Shown: piece after piece, positions 45,049 through 53,919 of the stretch
Layout of the letters: the number at the start of each line of letters is the position of its first letter
How positions within the stretch are numbered: position 1 is the first letter of the stretch
From: JAWLAT01 sp041395325
GTDB lineage: Bacteria > Pseudomonadota > Gammaproteobacteria > Xanthomonadales > SZUA-5
NCBI GenBank assembly: GCA_041395325.1
Contig: JAWLAT010000025.1
Span: forward strand, 1-64,000
Direction: 5' to 3'
Length of the DNA stretch: 64,000 nt
The notes under the pieces: model-generated
What the model saw: the letters and a program-made list of their open reading frames with translations, nothing else
Database searches by the model: none
Told to the model about the DNA's origin: nothing
Translations under genes and position numbers: made by a program

Positions 45049-45759
45049 ATGCGGCTGAACAAACTGATCAGCGACAGCGGCCTGTGCTCGCGGCGCGAAG
45101 CCGACGAGTTGATCGAAGCTGGCCGCGTCAGCGTCAATGGTCGACCGGCCACACTGGGCCAACTGCTCAGTGAGGGCGATGACGTCCTGGTCGACGGCCA
45201 GAGCCTGCCGCAGCGCAAGCGCAAGGCAGGTCGGCGTCATGTCTACATCGCGCTGAACAAGCCGATCGGTATCACCTGCACCACCGACACCGAGGTCAGC
45301 GGCAACATCGTCGAGCACGTCGGCCACGAGCAACGGATCTTCCCTGTCGGTCGGCTGGACAAGGATTCCGAGGGGCTGATCCTGCTGACCAGCAACGGCG
45401 ACATCGTCAATCAGCTGTTGCGCTGGGAAAATCATCTGGAGAAGGAATATCTGGTCGCCGTCAACAAGCCGGTGTTGCCGGATTTTCTTGCCGGCATGGC
45501 CAAGGGCGTGCGCATCCACGGCCAGCTGACGCGGCCCTGCAAGACCTCGCGCCTGGCCAAGTTCGGCTTCCGCATCATTCTTACCCAGGGTCTGAATCGC
45601 CAGATCCGACTGATGTCGGCCGCCTTCGGCTATCGCGTCAAGCAGCTCTGCCGGGTGCGCATCGGGCAGATTCGCATGGGCAGCCTGAAGCCGGGTCGCT
45701 GGCGCAATCTGACCGACGCCGAGCTGAGCACGATTCTGCCGCGGCGCGAGGACTGGTAG
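45049..45759 (+). CDS. rluF: 23S rRNA pseudouridine synthase RluF-type
   Basis: 236 residues: N-terminal S4 RNA-binding domain (MRLNKLISDSGLCSRREADELIEAGRVSVNG) and a RsuA-type catalytic domain with Asp104 in GRLDKDSEGLILLTSNGD. The order of motifs and the region KPIGITCTTDTEVSGNIVEHV and VQGLNRQIRLMSAAFGY match RluF, which modifies U2604 of 23S rRNA, better than RluB or RsuA. The long C-terminal basic tail of the Escherichia coli enzyme is missing, which is common. Translation starts at ATG 45049, six bases after the DUF4286 stop. Confidence 0.88.
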   Translation: MRLNKLISDSGLCSRREADELIEAGRVSVNGRPATLGQLLSEGDDVLVDGQSLPQRKRKAGRRHVYIALNKPIGITCTTDTEVSGNIVEHVGHEQRIFPVGRLDKDSEGLILLTSNGDIVNQLLRWENHLEKEYLVAVNKPVLPDFLAGMAKGVRIHGQLTRPCKTSRLAKFGFRIILTQGLNRQIRLMSAAFGYRVKQLCRVRIGQIRMGSLKPGRWRNLTDAELSTILPRREDW

Positions 45760-45822
45760 CCGGCAGCAGGACTGCCATCACGCGCAGCGGGAGTCGATGC
45801 CCCCCACTCCCCCACCCTTACG

Positions 45823-45828
45823 TATACT
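45823..45828 (+). promoter_or_regulatory. Putative -10 element of the DUF4870 gene
   Basis: TATACT, 67 bases before the ATG. It follows a poly-C stretch and matches the -10 consensus in five of six positions. No matching -35 is clear. Confidence 0.35.
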
Positions 45829-45894
45829 GCCCTCCGAGGCCCGCCGTCGCCGCCATCTGGCCACGGACGGAATCACCCACGACAGGAGGAATCG

Positions 45895-46290
45895 ATGAGC
45901 GACAACGCCAGCGTCACCCCACCCATGCCGCCCGCCACGCCGGCCGGATCGCCCAGTGCCGAGGAACGCCAGTGGGGCCTGTTCGCCCATCTGTCCGCGT
46001 TGGTCGGATTCATCATTCCCTTCGGCAGCATCCTCGGTCCGCTGATTATCTGGCAGATCAAGAAGAATGAGATGCCTTTCGTCGATGATCAGGGCAAGGA
46101 AGCTTTGAACTTCCAGATCACGGTCTTTCTCGCCGTCATCGTCAGTTTGATCCTCACGTTCATTCTGATCGGCTTCCTGTTGCTGTTGGTCGTCGGTCTG
46201 GGCGCCCTGGTGTTCACGATCATCGGCGGCATCAAGGCCAACGAGGGCGTGGCCTACCGCTATCCCTTCACGCTGCGACTGATCAAGTAG
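45895..46290 (+). CDS. DUF4870 domain membrane protein
   Basis: 131 residues, typical DUF4870 (Tic20-like small membrane protein). Seen: Pro/Ala-rich N-terminus, AEERQWGLFAHLSALVGFIIPFGSILGPLIIWQIKKNEMPFVDDQGKEALNFQITVFLAVIVSL as two helices with the FV..QGKEALNFQ signature, then a long hydrophobic region with one or two more helices. The family has no assigned role. The start is well defined by AGGAGGAATCG before ATG 45895. It is followed by a long non-coding stretch. Confidence 0.85.
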   Translation: MSDNASVTPPMPPATPAGSPSAEERQWGLFAHLSALVGFIIPFGSILGPLIIWQIKKNEMPFVDDQGKEALNFQITVFLAVIVSLILTFILIGFLLLLVVGLGALVFTIIGGIKANEGVAYRYPFTLRLIK

Positions 46291-46305
46291 CGTAGTGACA
46301 ACGTC

Positions 46306-46339
46306 ATGCGGGATCGCGGGCACTGTCCCGCGCCCGCAT
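46306..46339. repeat. Imperfect stem-loop downstream of the DUF4870 gene
   Basis: ATGCGG, then CGCGGG, pairs with CCCGCG, then CCGCAT, with small internal bulges and loop CACTGT. It lies 16 bases after the stop of the DUF4870 gene. There is no T-run after it, so it could be a 3' stabilising hairpin or a REP-like element. Confidence 0.4.
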
Positions 46340-46689
46340 GGCGATGCTGCTGTCGACAGATGCTGGCCATTGGCTGAAATCGCGCGGCCTGCAACGGGTC
46401 GCAGCCGCTCCTGGCGGTCAGCACGCGTCGACGCCAATGAATCAACGGGTTGCCTGCGCCGCTACTGACTGCGAGCCCGTCCCCAAGCGCCACCCGGGCC
46501 CTCGAGACCGATGAGGCGCCGGATCGCAATCGCGCGGCCCACATGACCTCTGCTCAGGCGCAGGCACGGCTCTGCCGCCATATCGTTGAGGGTTGGGGCA
46601 CACACGGTTGTCTGCCTGAGGCACATGGCCTCGCCCGAGTGAACGGTATCCAGGCGTGTGTATCGGCCTCAGGCCATCCAAACGCCGAC

Positions 46690-46712
46690 ACGCCAGCCGT
46701 ATTCGCTGGCGT
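46690..46712. repeat. Hairpin downstream of the DUF1566 protein gene
   Basis: ACGCCAGC and GCTGGCGT form a perfect 8-bp stem with a 7-base loop, 46 bases after the stop of the minus-strand gene. The flank lacks a strong T-run; termination is possible but weak. Confidence 0.35.
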
Positions 46713-46757
46713 CAGGCAAACACAGCGAACCTGACCTGATGGGCAGGACGCCAGCGC

Positions 46758-47435
46758 TCAGCGTGGTGGTGGCGGCGGACGCACGCACAGCGCACGCCCG
46801 GTCTGCTCGGCCGACAGCGAGGCCGAACCGCGGCCTGCTTGATGAAAGGCCAGATACCAGGCCAGCGACGCGTCTTCGTCGCTGAGGTCACTGCTCCAGT
46901 ACCAGCTGCCGGTCAGCCGGAAAGCGGGATCCACTTCGCAGCGCAGGTCCTGGCAGGGCACCGTCAGCGTGCCGCTGCCGTCGTAGATCTGCTCCAGTTC
47001 AGCCACGGTCGGCAGGCGCCAACCCGGTCCAGCCAGATCCAGCTCGCGGCAATAGCGATCGGCCGCGGCCCAGCCAATGTCGCCGGCGTTGTCACTGGCC
47101 GTCCATTGGAAACCGGTTTTCTGGTCGGCAATGATGCCGTTGCCCTGGTCGCGGAAACGTCCGATCAACGAGGCGCGCAGCACCACTACCGAGTGACTGT
47201 CGGCCGCCACGGTCAGTTCGCGCCGGGCCTTGCCAGCGGCCGTCGAGCACTCGATCCATTGTGCCCCGGCGCCGGTTTGCAGGGTGATGGGCACGCCCGC
47301 CGACAGCTGCCCTTGAGGAGATCCGTTGACGACCAGATTGCATGGCTGGTCGGTGCGGACTTCCAGCGTGGCCTGGGCCAGCGCCAAAGGCGACCACCCC
47401 AGCAACAGCAAGCTTCCGATCAGTCTGCCCTGCAT
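46758..47435 (-). CDS. Secreted DUF1566 (Lcl C-terminal-like) protein
   Basis: 225 residues. Signal peptide MQGRLIGSLLLLGWSPLALAQA. Then a PEGA-like beta domain (TLEVRTDQPCNLVVNGSPQGQLSAGVPITLQTGAGAQWIECSTAAG) with two cysteines, and a C-terminal DUF1566 domain with DQKTGFQWTASDNAGDIGWAAADRYCRELDLAGPGWRLPTVAELEQIYD and SWYWSSDLSDED, ending ALCVRPPPPPR. DUF1566 is found in adhesins and surface lectin-like proteins (related to FGly-sulfatase/formylglycine-like folds). A surface or periplasmic role is likely; the partner is unknown. It is divergent from the ABC exporter gene. Confidence 0.8.
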   Translation of the reverse strand: MQGRLIGSLLLLGWSPLALAQATLEVRTDQPCNLVVNGSPQGQLSAGVPITLQTGAGAQWIECSTAAGKARRELTVAADSHSVVVLRASLIGRFRDQGNGIIADQKTGFQWTASDNAGDIGWAAADRYCRELDLAGPGWRLPTVAELEQIYDGSGTLTVPCQDLRCEVDPAFRLTGSWYWSSDLSDEDASLAWYLAFHQAGRGSASLSAEQTGRALCVRPPPPPR

Positions 47436-47497
47436 GCCCTGCCCCCTCGTTTGTCACATGGACCGTGCGGCAGGGAAAACGTCAGCACTGCGCCGAC

Positions 47498-49405
47498 ATG
47501 GCATCCTTCCTGCCCGTTCAGCAGCCATCATACGATGATTCTGAATCGGGATTGATCGCCCAGTTTCCATCGGATCATTCCTTTACCACCTCAGGTCGCC
47601 GCTTGAAGAACCCGCCCAGCCGCATCCGTCAACAAATCGTCCGCGCCATTGGCCTGGTCTGGCAAACCAGTCGGCCCCTGACACTGCTGCTCGGCGCATT
47701 GACGGTGCTGGCGGGATTGCTGCCGGCGGGCATCGCCTGGGTCGGCGCGCAACTGGTCGACGCGGTAGTGTTGGCCAGCCGAGCCGGTGCCGAAGCGGAC
47801 TTCTCCCCCGCACTGGGCTGGATCATCAGCGAGGGCCTGCTGGTGGCCGCGCTGGCCGGTGCACAGCGTGGTCTGAATCTGTGTCAGTCGCTGTTGCGGG
47901 CGCAACTGGGTCAACGCATCAACGTGATGATCCTGGAGAAGGCCCTGACCCTGGATCTGGCGCAATTCGAAGATGCCGATTTCTATGACCGACTGACCCG
48001 CGCCCGCCGCGAAGCCTCGACCCGGCCGCTGTCGCTGGTGATGCGCAGCTTCGGGCTGGCCCAGAATGCGATCGCGTTGCTCAGCTTCGGCGGGCTGCTG
48101 GTGCAGTTCTCCTCGCTGGCGGTGTTGCTGTTGCTGCTGGCCGGCCTGCCCGCCTTCCTGGTCGAAGCCAAGTTTTCCGAAGACGCCTTCCGGCTGTTCC
48201 GCTGGCGCTCGCCGGACACCCGTCGGCAGCTCTATCTGGAAACCGTGCTGGCGCGTGAGGATCACGCCAAGGAGGTCAAGCTTTACGGGCTGGGGCCGCT
48301 GCTGCTGCAGCGCTACCGTGACATCTACAAGCGCCTGTTTGCCGAGGATCGGGCGCTGGCGCTACGCCGCGATGGCTGGGGCTTCGTGCTGGGCTTGCTG
48401 GGCACCGCGACGCTGTACGGGGCCTATGGCTGGATTGCCTGGAGCACGGTACAGGGGCAGATCAGTCTCGGTCAGATGACCATGTACCTGTTGTTGTTCC
48501 GCCAGGGCCAGAGTGCGGTCTCGGCCATCCTGTCGGCGCTGGGTGGGATGTACGAGGACAACCTCTACCTGTCGACGCTGTACGAGTACCTCGATGCGCC
48601 TGGCGGACAAACGGATCGGGGCGAGGCAAGCAGCGGACCAGAGCCCGGCGACGGGATCCGTTTCGAAGCCGTCAGCTTCCGCTATCCGGACGCCGACAGC
48701 GATGCGCTGCAGGGCATCGACCTGCACCTGCGACCCGGTGAGTCACTGGCACTGGTGGGCGAGAATGGTTCGGGCAAGACCACGCTGATCAAGTTGCTGA
48801 CGCGCCTGTATGCACCGAGCAGCGGCCGCATTCTGCTCGACGGGCTGGACCTGGCGCAGTGGGATCCAGCGGTCCTGCGGCGGCGAATCGGTGTGATTTT
48901 TCAGGATTTCGCCCGCTATCAGCTCAGCGTGGGCGAGAACATTGGCGCAGGCGATGTGCACGCTTTTGACGACGCCGAGCGCTGGAAAACTGCAGCCACC
49001 CGTGGCATGGCCGACGAATTCGTATCGCAACTGCCGGAGGGCTACGCGACGCAACTCGGCAAGTGGTTCGCAGCCGGACGCGAGCTGTCTGGCGGGCAGT
49101 GGCAGAAGATCGCGCTGGCCCGCGCCTTCATGCGCGAGGATGCGGACATTCTGGTGCTCGATGAGCCCACCGCGGCGATGGACGCCGCAGCCGAGGCGAC
49201 GATCTTCGAGCACTTTCGTCAGATGACGCGCGGGCGCATCGCGATCCTTATCTCGCATCGCTTTTCGACCGTCCGGATGGCCGACCAGATCGTCGTCATC
49301 GAACACGGTCGCATCACCGAGCGGGGCGACCACACCAGCCTGATGGCCCAGGGGGGCCGCTACGCGACGTTGTTCAGTCTGCAGGCGGCGGGCTATCGCG
49401 AATGA
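47498..49405 (+). CDS. ABC-type exporter (fused membrane and ATP-binding domains)
   Basis: About 635 residues. N-terminal tail, six-helix membrane domain (about 55-360, with LLRAQLGQRINVMILEKALTLDLAQFEDADFYDRLTRARREA) and an ATPase with Walker A GENGSGKTT, Q-loop IFQDFARYQ, signature LSGGQWQKIALARAF, Walker B ILVLDEPTAAMD and H-loop ISHRFST. The middle with an AREDHAKEVKLYGL-type helix resembles the peptide/bacteriocin exporter branch, but no C39 protease domain or precursor gene is seen, so the substrate stays open. The start ATG 47498 has no good ribosome site; an in-frame start further down is possible. Confidence 0.9.
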   Translation: MASFLPVQQPSYDDSESGLIAQFPSDHSFTTSGRRLKNPPSRIRQQIVRAIGLVWQTSRPLTLLLGALTVLAGLLPAGIAWVGAQLVDAVVLASRAGAEADFSPALGWIISEGLLVAALAGAQRGLNLCQSLLRAQLGQRINVMILEKALTLDLAQFEDADFYDRLTRARREASTRPLSLVMRSFGLAQNAIALLSFGGLLVQFSSLAVLLLLLAGLPAFLVEAKFSEDAFRLFRWRSPDTRRQLYLETVLAREDHAKEVKLYGLGPLLLQRYRDIYKRLFAEDRALALRRDGWGFVLGLLGTATLYGAYGWIAWSTVQGQISLGQMTMYLLLFRQGQSAVSAILSALGGMYEDNLYLSTLYEYLDAPGGQTDRGEASSGPEPGDGIRFEAVSFRYPDADSDALQGIDLHLRPGESLALVGENGSGKTTLIKLLTRLYAPSSGRILLDGLDLAQWDPAVLRRRIGVIFQDFARYQLSVGENIGAGDVHAFDDAERWKTAATRGMADEFVSQLPEGYATQLGKWFAAGRELSGGQWQKIALARAFMREDADILVLDEPTAAMDAAAEATIFEHFRQMTRGRIAILISHRFSTVRMADQIVVIEHGRITERGDHTSLMAQGGRYATLFSLQAAGYRE

Positions 49406-49543
49406 CAGGGTCGCCTTCGCGGCACCCGCAAGTGCGCATTTGTAGACAATGATGACTTTCGGCACGGGTACCGATCACCCCTGGCACGACGCCCTCAAAC
49501 GCTGCGTTAGCCTTGGCTGATATGTACAGGGGCGCCATGCGGC

Positions 49544-50704
49544 ATGGATCCGACCACCGCGTTCATCATCGCGGCGCTGATGATGCTCCTCAACGGCGCG
49601 GTGCTGGGTCTGCTGCATGGCGACCTGCCGCGCACGCTGCGACCGGCGGCGACCCTGTGGCGGATAGGCACCGTCCTGATCGCCCTGGGCTGCGTCGCAC
49701 TGGCGCTGCAACGCTGGCTGCCGATTGACCTGTTGCTGCCGCTGGCCAACGGTCTGGTGGTCACCGGCACCGTCTGCTACCACCAGGCGCTGCGCCGCTT
49801 CGATGGCCGGCCCATCGCCCACTGGCCCTGGTGGCTGCCGCTCGCCTGCGCATTGCTGGTGTGGTGGTACAGCGCCCCGTCACCGGATCTGCGCGGTCGA
49901 GCCATCGCGGTCTCCGCGGCACTGGGCGTGGTGATGGTGCTGACGGCCCGCGATCTGTTCAACGCGCCGGCCGGTCAGCACGGCACCAGCCGGCGCCTGC
50001 TCGCGAGCATCTTCACACTGATGGCAACGTTCTTCTTGTTGCGTTCGGTCATTGTTGGGCTGGCTGGCACCGCTGACGCGAGCATTCTCGATGCCACCGA
50101 CTGGCTGAACATCGCCACGCCGATGGTCTCGGCCGTCATGCCGGTCATCGGCACGACCTGCTTCCTGCTGTTGTGCTCGGATCGGCTGCGGCGCGACTGG
50201 GAACTGGCTGCGTCGACCGATCAGCTGACCGGGCTGGCCAATCGACGCAATCTGCAGCGCCTGGGTGCCGAGCGCATTGCCGCAGCGACTTCGGGAGAGC
50301 GCCCATTCTCTCTGGCCGTGCTGGACATCGACCATTTCAAGCAGGTCAATGACAGCCATGGCCACCAGTGCGGCGATCTGGCACTGCGTCACGTGGCCGA
50401 GACCCTGCGCGAAGCGGCCGGGTCCGCGGCCACGGTTTGCCGACATGGTGGCGAGGAGTTCGTCGTGCTGCTGGATGTGGGAGATCCCAGAACGGCCCTG
50501 GCCGACGGTGAGCGCTTGCGGGCGGCCGTGGCCGGACGTCCGTTCATGCCGCCGACGGGCAGTGAAGCGATCAGGATCACCGTGTCGATCGGCGTGACCT
50601 GCTGGCAGCCAGGTGACGCACAGCTGGACGAGCTGCTGCGTCGAGCCGATCGGGCCCTGTATCGAGCCAAGGCCGAGGCGCGCGACCGGGTGATCGCCGG
50701 CTAA
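49544..50704 (+). CDS. Membrane diguanylate cyclase (GGDEF protein)
   Basis: 386 residues. The N-terminal 220 residues form about seven membrane helices (e.g. AFIIAALMMLLNGAVLGLLHG, ATFFLLRSVIVGLAG). The GGDEF domain follows with DQLTGLANRRNLQRLG, DIDHFKQVNDSHGH, and the active-site motif RHGGEEF near residue 302, so cyclic di-GMP synthesis is expected. No RxxD inhibitory site precedes the motif, so product feedback may be absent. ATG 49544 is used. It is divergent from nothing close, has 139 bases upstream after the exporter and runs convergent to the ADOP permease gene. Confidence 0.92.
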   Translation: MDPTTAFIIAALMMLLNGAVLGLLHGDLPRTLRPAATLWRIGTVLIALGCVALALQRWLPIDLLLPLANGLVVTGTVCYHQALRRFDGRPIAHWPWWLPLACALLVWWYSAPSPDLRGRAIAVSAALGVVMVLTARDLFNAPAGQHGTSRRLLASIFTLMATFFLLRSVIVGLAGTADASILDATDWLNIATPMVSAVMPVIGTTCFLLLCSDRLRRDWELAASTDQLTGLANRRNLQRLGAERIAAATSGERPFSLAVLDIDHFKQVNDSHGHQCGDLALRHVAETLREAAGSAATVCRHGGEEFVVLLDVGDPRTALADGERLRAAVAGRPFMPPTGSEAIRITVSIGVTCWQPGDAQLDELLRRADRALYRAKAEARDRVIAG

Positions 50705-50718
50705 CCGAGGGACCGCTG

Positions 50719-53433
50719 TCAATCCCCGCGCAGTGTCACCGCCGGGTCAATGCGCATGGCCCGCCAGGCCGGCGCGAAGGTCGCCAGCGCCGCCGCGGCG
50801 CCCAGCAGCAGCGCCACCAGCAGCAGCGTCAGCGGATCGTAGGGCCGCACGCCGAACAGCACCGAGGCCAGCGCCGGACCCAGCAACAGGGCCAGGCCGA
50901 TACCGATGACCGCGCCGACGCCGATCAGACGGCCGACCGAGTCCAGCAACAGCAGCAGCACATCACGTCGACTGGCGCCCAGTGCCATGCGCAGCCCGAG
51001 GTCGCGGTGGCGTTGCTGCACGGTGTAGCTCAGCAGGCCAAATACGCCGATGGTGGCCAGGGTCAGCACCAGTCCGGCGAACACCGCCACCAGCTGGGCC
51101 CGGAAGCGCTGCCGAGCCGTGGCCTGCTGGGCGATCTCGTCCAGCGTCGAAACTTCACGCAGGCTGACCAGCTGCTCGGTGTCGACGCGATGAATGGCAG
51201 CCCGCACGCGGGTGGCCAGCTGAGCGCCGTCGCCGGCTTGCGGCGCCGCCAGCAGGAAGATGTCGCCGATCGGCTGCTGCGGCAGCGGCACGTACAGCTG
51301 CGCGTAGCCTTCGGTCTCATCCGGGCGCGCCTTGACCTGGGCGGCGATACCGACGATCTCGCGCAAGGTCGACGGTGCCTCCGGATCGGACGAAGTCTGC
51401 ACCGCCAGTCGCCGGCCGAGCAGACGCGCCAACGGCTCGCCGGCCGCCAGCTGCTGACGCGCCAGCGCTTCATTGACGATGGCGACCGGCACACTGTCTG
51501 CGCTGTCCCGGGTGTCGAAGGCACGGCCGGCCAACAGCGGCACCTCGACCACATCGAAGTAGCGCTCACTGATGATCTGGTAGTCGACGCTCTGGCGTGA
51601 GGACGGGTCGCTGGCGGACGCGGTTTCGGGTCGCACCAGCGCATCGCCGTAGGAGGAAGCCCCCAGCGGCAACGTGGTGGCCCAGGCGGCCTCGCGGATA
51701 CCCGGCGTGTCACGAACCTCCCGGGCGACGTCCTCGTAGAAGCGCTGCAGATCGGCAGCGGTCGGGTAGCGGCTGCCCAATGGATCCACCATCATCGTCA
51801 GCACACCGTGGGCGCGGTAACCTGGATCGACCTGACCCAGCGCCAGCAAGGTGCGAAGCAGCAGGCCGGCGCCAAACAGCAGCACGACGGCCACGGCGAT
51901 CTGCCCGACCACCAGCACGCCCCGCAGCCGCCCACCGCGTGTCCCCACGCTGCTGCGACTGTCGCTGCCGATGGCCTGCACCGGCGACGAGCGACTGGCC
52001 TGCCAGGCCGGCGCCAGGCCAAACAGCAGCCCGGTCAGCAGGGCGGCCACCAGACAGAAGCCGACGACACGCAGGTCGAAACTCAAGGTCACCGCAGCCG
52101 GCAATAGGCGAGCCGGCAACAACGACGGCGCCAGCAGCAGGATCAGCCATCCCAGCAGCAGGCCTGCGCCCGCGCCGAGAAAGGCCAGCAACAGACTCTC
52201 GGTCAGCAGCTGGCGCAGCATGCGGCCACGGGTGGCGCCGAGCGCGGCGCGGATGGCCAGCTCTCGCGATCGCACACTGCCGCGGGCCAGCAGCAGATTG
52301 GCCACATTGGCACAGCAAACCAGCAGCACCAGCGCGACCACCGCCAGGAACAACCACGCCGTCAGGCGCAGATCCCCCCCCACCAGCACCTGCTGCAGCG
52401 GCGTGGCCGCGATGCCTCGGCCCTCGTTGGTCTGCGGATACTCGCGCGCCAGATCGGCAGCGATGCGATCCAGATCGGCGGCGGCCGCCGCCCGGTCCAC
52501 GTTCGGCTGCAGGCGGGCGATGACGCTGAAGAAGCGCGCCGCCCGCATGCCTGGCGGCGCATCGGCAAATGAGGTCAGTGCCCAGACGCTGCTGTGGCCG
52601 ATGACGTCGGCCGCCTGCGGCGCCACACCGACCACCGTGTACGGCTCCCCATCGAGGGTCAGTGCCTGGCCGACGATGCCCGGGTCGGCGTGGAAATGGG
52701 TCCGCCAGAAGCGCTCACTCAGCACCACCAGATTGTTGTCCGGGCGGTCATCGGAGGCCGTCAGCATCCGACCGACCAGCGCCGGCAGTCCCAACGCATC
52801 GAACAAGCCCGCCGAGACCCATTGCCGCGCGATGTTCTCGCCGGTGCCATCGGGATGGGTCATGACCATGCTGGCCACATTCGGCTGATAGCCACCGATG
52901 GCCGCGATGGTCTGACTCTGCCGGGCCCAGTCGTCCATGTTCGGTGGCGACACCGGGCTGCGCGCACCGCCGGGGCCGGTTTCGTTGAGGAATAGCAGCC
53001 GCTCAGGCTGAGGCAGCGGCAGATCCCGCAGGAGGGTGGCGTCGACCAGGGCGAAGATCGCCGCATTGGCACCAATGCCCAGCGCCAGCGTCAGAATCGC
53101 CACACTGGCGAAGGACGGGTGGCTGCGCAGCTGACGCCAGGCCAGCCGCAGGTCGTGCCAGAGGTCCTGCCACCAGGCGCGATCGGGCGCGCCAGTCGCC
53201 AGGCCATCGGCACGTGCCTGACGCAAGGGCTGCAGGCGCGCCGGCAATTGGGTGTCCTCGGCTTCGGCCAGCACGCGACGCTCCGCCTCGGCGGCATCGC
53301 AACCCTCCTGCAGCAGCTCACGGTAGCGCTCCTGCAAATGTTGATCGAGTTCCTCGACCATGTCGGCCAGCCGTTCGGGACGCAGGCGCAGGCCGCTCAG
53401 GCGACGGCGCAAGGCGGGCTTGAAGTCAGGCAT
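50719..53433 (-). CDS. ADOP-type ABC permease (FtsX/MacB-like), orphan
   Basis: 904 residues with the duplicated-permease architecture: N-terminal helical extension (about 1-85, LRLRPERLADMVEELDQHLQERYRELL), then two halves, each with a first helix, a MacB-type periplasmic domain and FtsX-like helices (LGIGANAAIFALVDATLLRDLPLPQPERL, CCANVANLLLARGSVRSRELAIRAALGATRGR, and LSYTVQQRHRDLGLRMALGASRRDVL). It fits the ADOP family, first described in Acidobacteria. No cognate ATPase gene lies adjacent. The upstream PadR gene, overlapping by eight bases, is the family's usual partner, so expression is probably repressor-controlled. Substrate is unknown; efflux of peptides or drugs is possible. Confidence 0.88.
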   Translation of the reverse strand: MPDFKPALRRRLSGLRLRPERLADMVEELDQHLQERYRELLQEGCDAAEAERRVLAEAEDTQLPARLQPLRQARADGLATGAPDRAWWQDLWHDLRLAWRQLRSHPSFASVAILTLALGIGANAAIFALVDATLLRDLPLPQPERLLFLNETGPGGARSPVSPPNMDDWARQSQTIAAIGGYQPNVASMVMTHPDGTGENIARQWVSAGLFDALGLPALVGRMLTASDDRPDNNLVVLSERFWRTHFHADPGIVGQALTLDGEPYTVVGVAPQAADVIGHSSVWALTSFADAPPGMRAARFFSVIARLQPNVDRAAAAADLDRIAADLAREYPQTNEGRGIAATPLQQVLVGGDLRLTAWLFLAVVALVLLVCCANVANLLLARGSVRSRELAIRAALGATRGRMLRQLLTESLLLAFLGAGAGLLLGWLILLLAPSLLPARLLPAAVTLSFDLRVVGFCLVAALLTGLLFGLAPAWQASRSSPVQAIGSDSRSSVGTRGGRLRGVLVVGQIAVAVVLLFGAGLLLRTLLALGQVDPGYRAHGVLTMMVDPLGSRYPTAADLQRFYEDVAREVRDTPGIREAAWATTLPLGASSYGDALVRPETASASDPSSRQSVDYQIISERYFDVVEVPLLAGRAFDTRDSADSVPVAIVNEALARQQLAAGEPLARLLGRRLAVQTSSDPEAPSTLREIVGIAAQVKARPDETEGYAQLYVPLPQQPIGDIFLLAAPQAGDGAQLATRVRAAIHRVDTEQLVSLREVSTLDEIAQQATARQRFRAQLVAVFAGLVLTLATIGVFGLLSYTVQQRHRDLGLRMALGASRRDVLLLLLDSVGRLIGVGAVIGIGLALLLGPALASVLFGVRPYDPLTLLLVALLLGAAAALATFAPAWRAMRIDPAVTLRGD

Positions 53434-53779
53434 GCTGCTCTCCGGTGATCAGGTCGACGGCTTCGACGAAAGAGCGCCAGGTCTCGCGCTGACGCGTCAA
53501 CACACGCGCACCCAGTTCGGTCAGTGTGTAAAAGCGACGGCGGCGCTCGCCGGCCTTCTCCACCCAGCGCCCCTGCAGCCAGCCGCGCTCTTCCAGCCGG
53601 TACAGCAGCGGATAGAGCGAGGCGATGTGGAATTTCAGGCGACCGCCGGAGCGCGACTCGATCAGCTTGCTGATCTCGTAGCCATGGCGGGCGCGGCCCT
53701 CGACGATCGCCAGGATGATCAGCTCGGCCGAGCCCTTCTTCATCTCGCGATCCAGCGTGCGGGTGTCGATATCTGTCAT
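53426..53779 (-). CDS. PadR-family transcriptional repressor
   Basis: 117 residues from ATG 53779. The winged helix-turn-helix of PadR is seen: KKGSAELIILAIVEGRARHGYEISKLIESRSGGRLKFHIASLYPLLYRLEERGWLQGRWVEKAGERRRRFYTLTELG. PadR proteins bind a ligand and leave their operator. Here the inverted repeat at 53774-53793 overlaps the start region. The next gene, the ADOP permease, starts eight bases before this gene's stop, so they are coupled. An ATG two codons upstream is an alternative start. Confidence 0.9.
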   Translation of the reverse strand: MTDIDTRTLDREMKKGSAELIILAIVEGRARHGYEISKLIESRSGGRLKFHIASLYPLLYRLEERGWLQGRWVEKAGERRRRFYTLTELGARVLTRQRETWRSFVEAVDLITGEQHA

Positions 53780-53793
53780 AGGCATATATGACA
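53774..53793. promoter_or_regulatory. Inverted repeat overlapping the PadR start, candidate operator
   Basis: TGTCATA, 6-base spacer, TATGACA: perfect 7-bp arms, typical of PadR-family sites. A possible -10 TATATG on the minus strand (53788-53783) would put initiation at about the ATG, suggesting a leaderless mRNA and direct promoter occlusion. Confidence 0.55.
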
Positions 53794-53861
53794 CTGCCAG
53801 CTGTGCCAGTGGCATGTGCCGCAGGTCACGTTGCCCAGAGAGCGCCCCACAGATGTGACAA

Positions 53862-53890
53862 GGCCCGGGCCGCCGCTGGCGACCCGGGCC
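53862..53890 (-). terminator. Candidate terminator after the serine hydrolase gene
   Basis: GGCCCGGG and CCCGGGCC form a perfect 8-bp stem with a 13-base loop, 30 bases downstream of the stop. The following minus-strand run TTGTC is only weakly T-rich, so the call is tentative. Confidence 0.4.
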
Positions 53891-53919
53891 TCATCAGACC
53901 CCATTGGCGAGTTGTCCGA

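Larger units (their letters stand above)
46291..46757. other. 467-base region without a credible gene
   Basis: No frame here shows protein-like composition, ribosome site or family motif. It holds two hairpins (46306-46339 and 46690-46712) but no clear terminator T-run, promoter or RNA gene. It separates the DUF4870 gene from the convergent DUF1566 protein gene. Confidence 0.6.

Noticed and set aside
46450..46734. 94-codon frame in the 467-base gap
   Set aside because: No ribosome site or motif, and composition unlike neighbouring genes.
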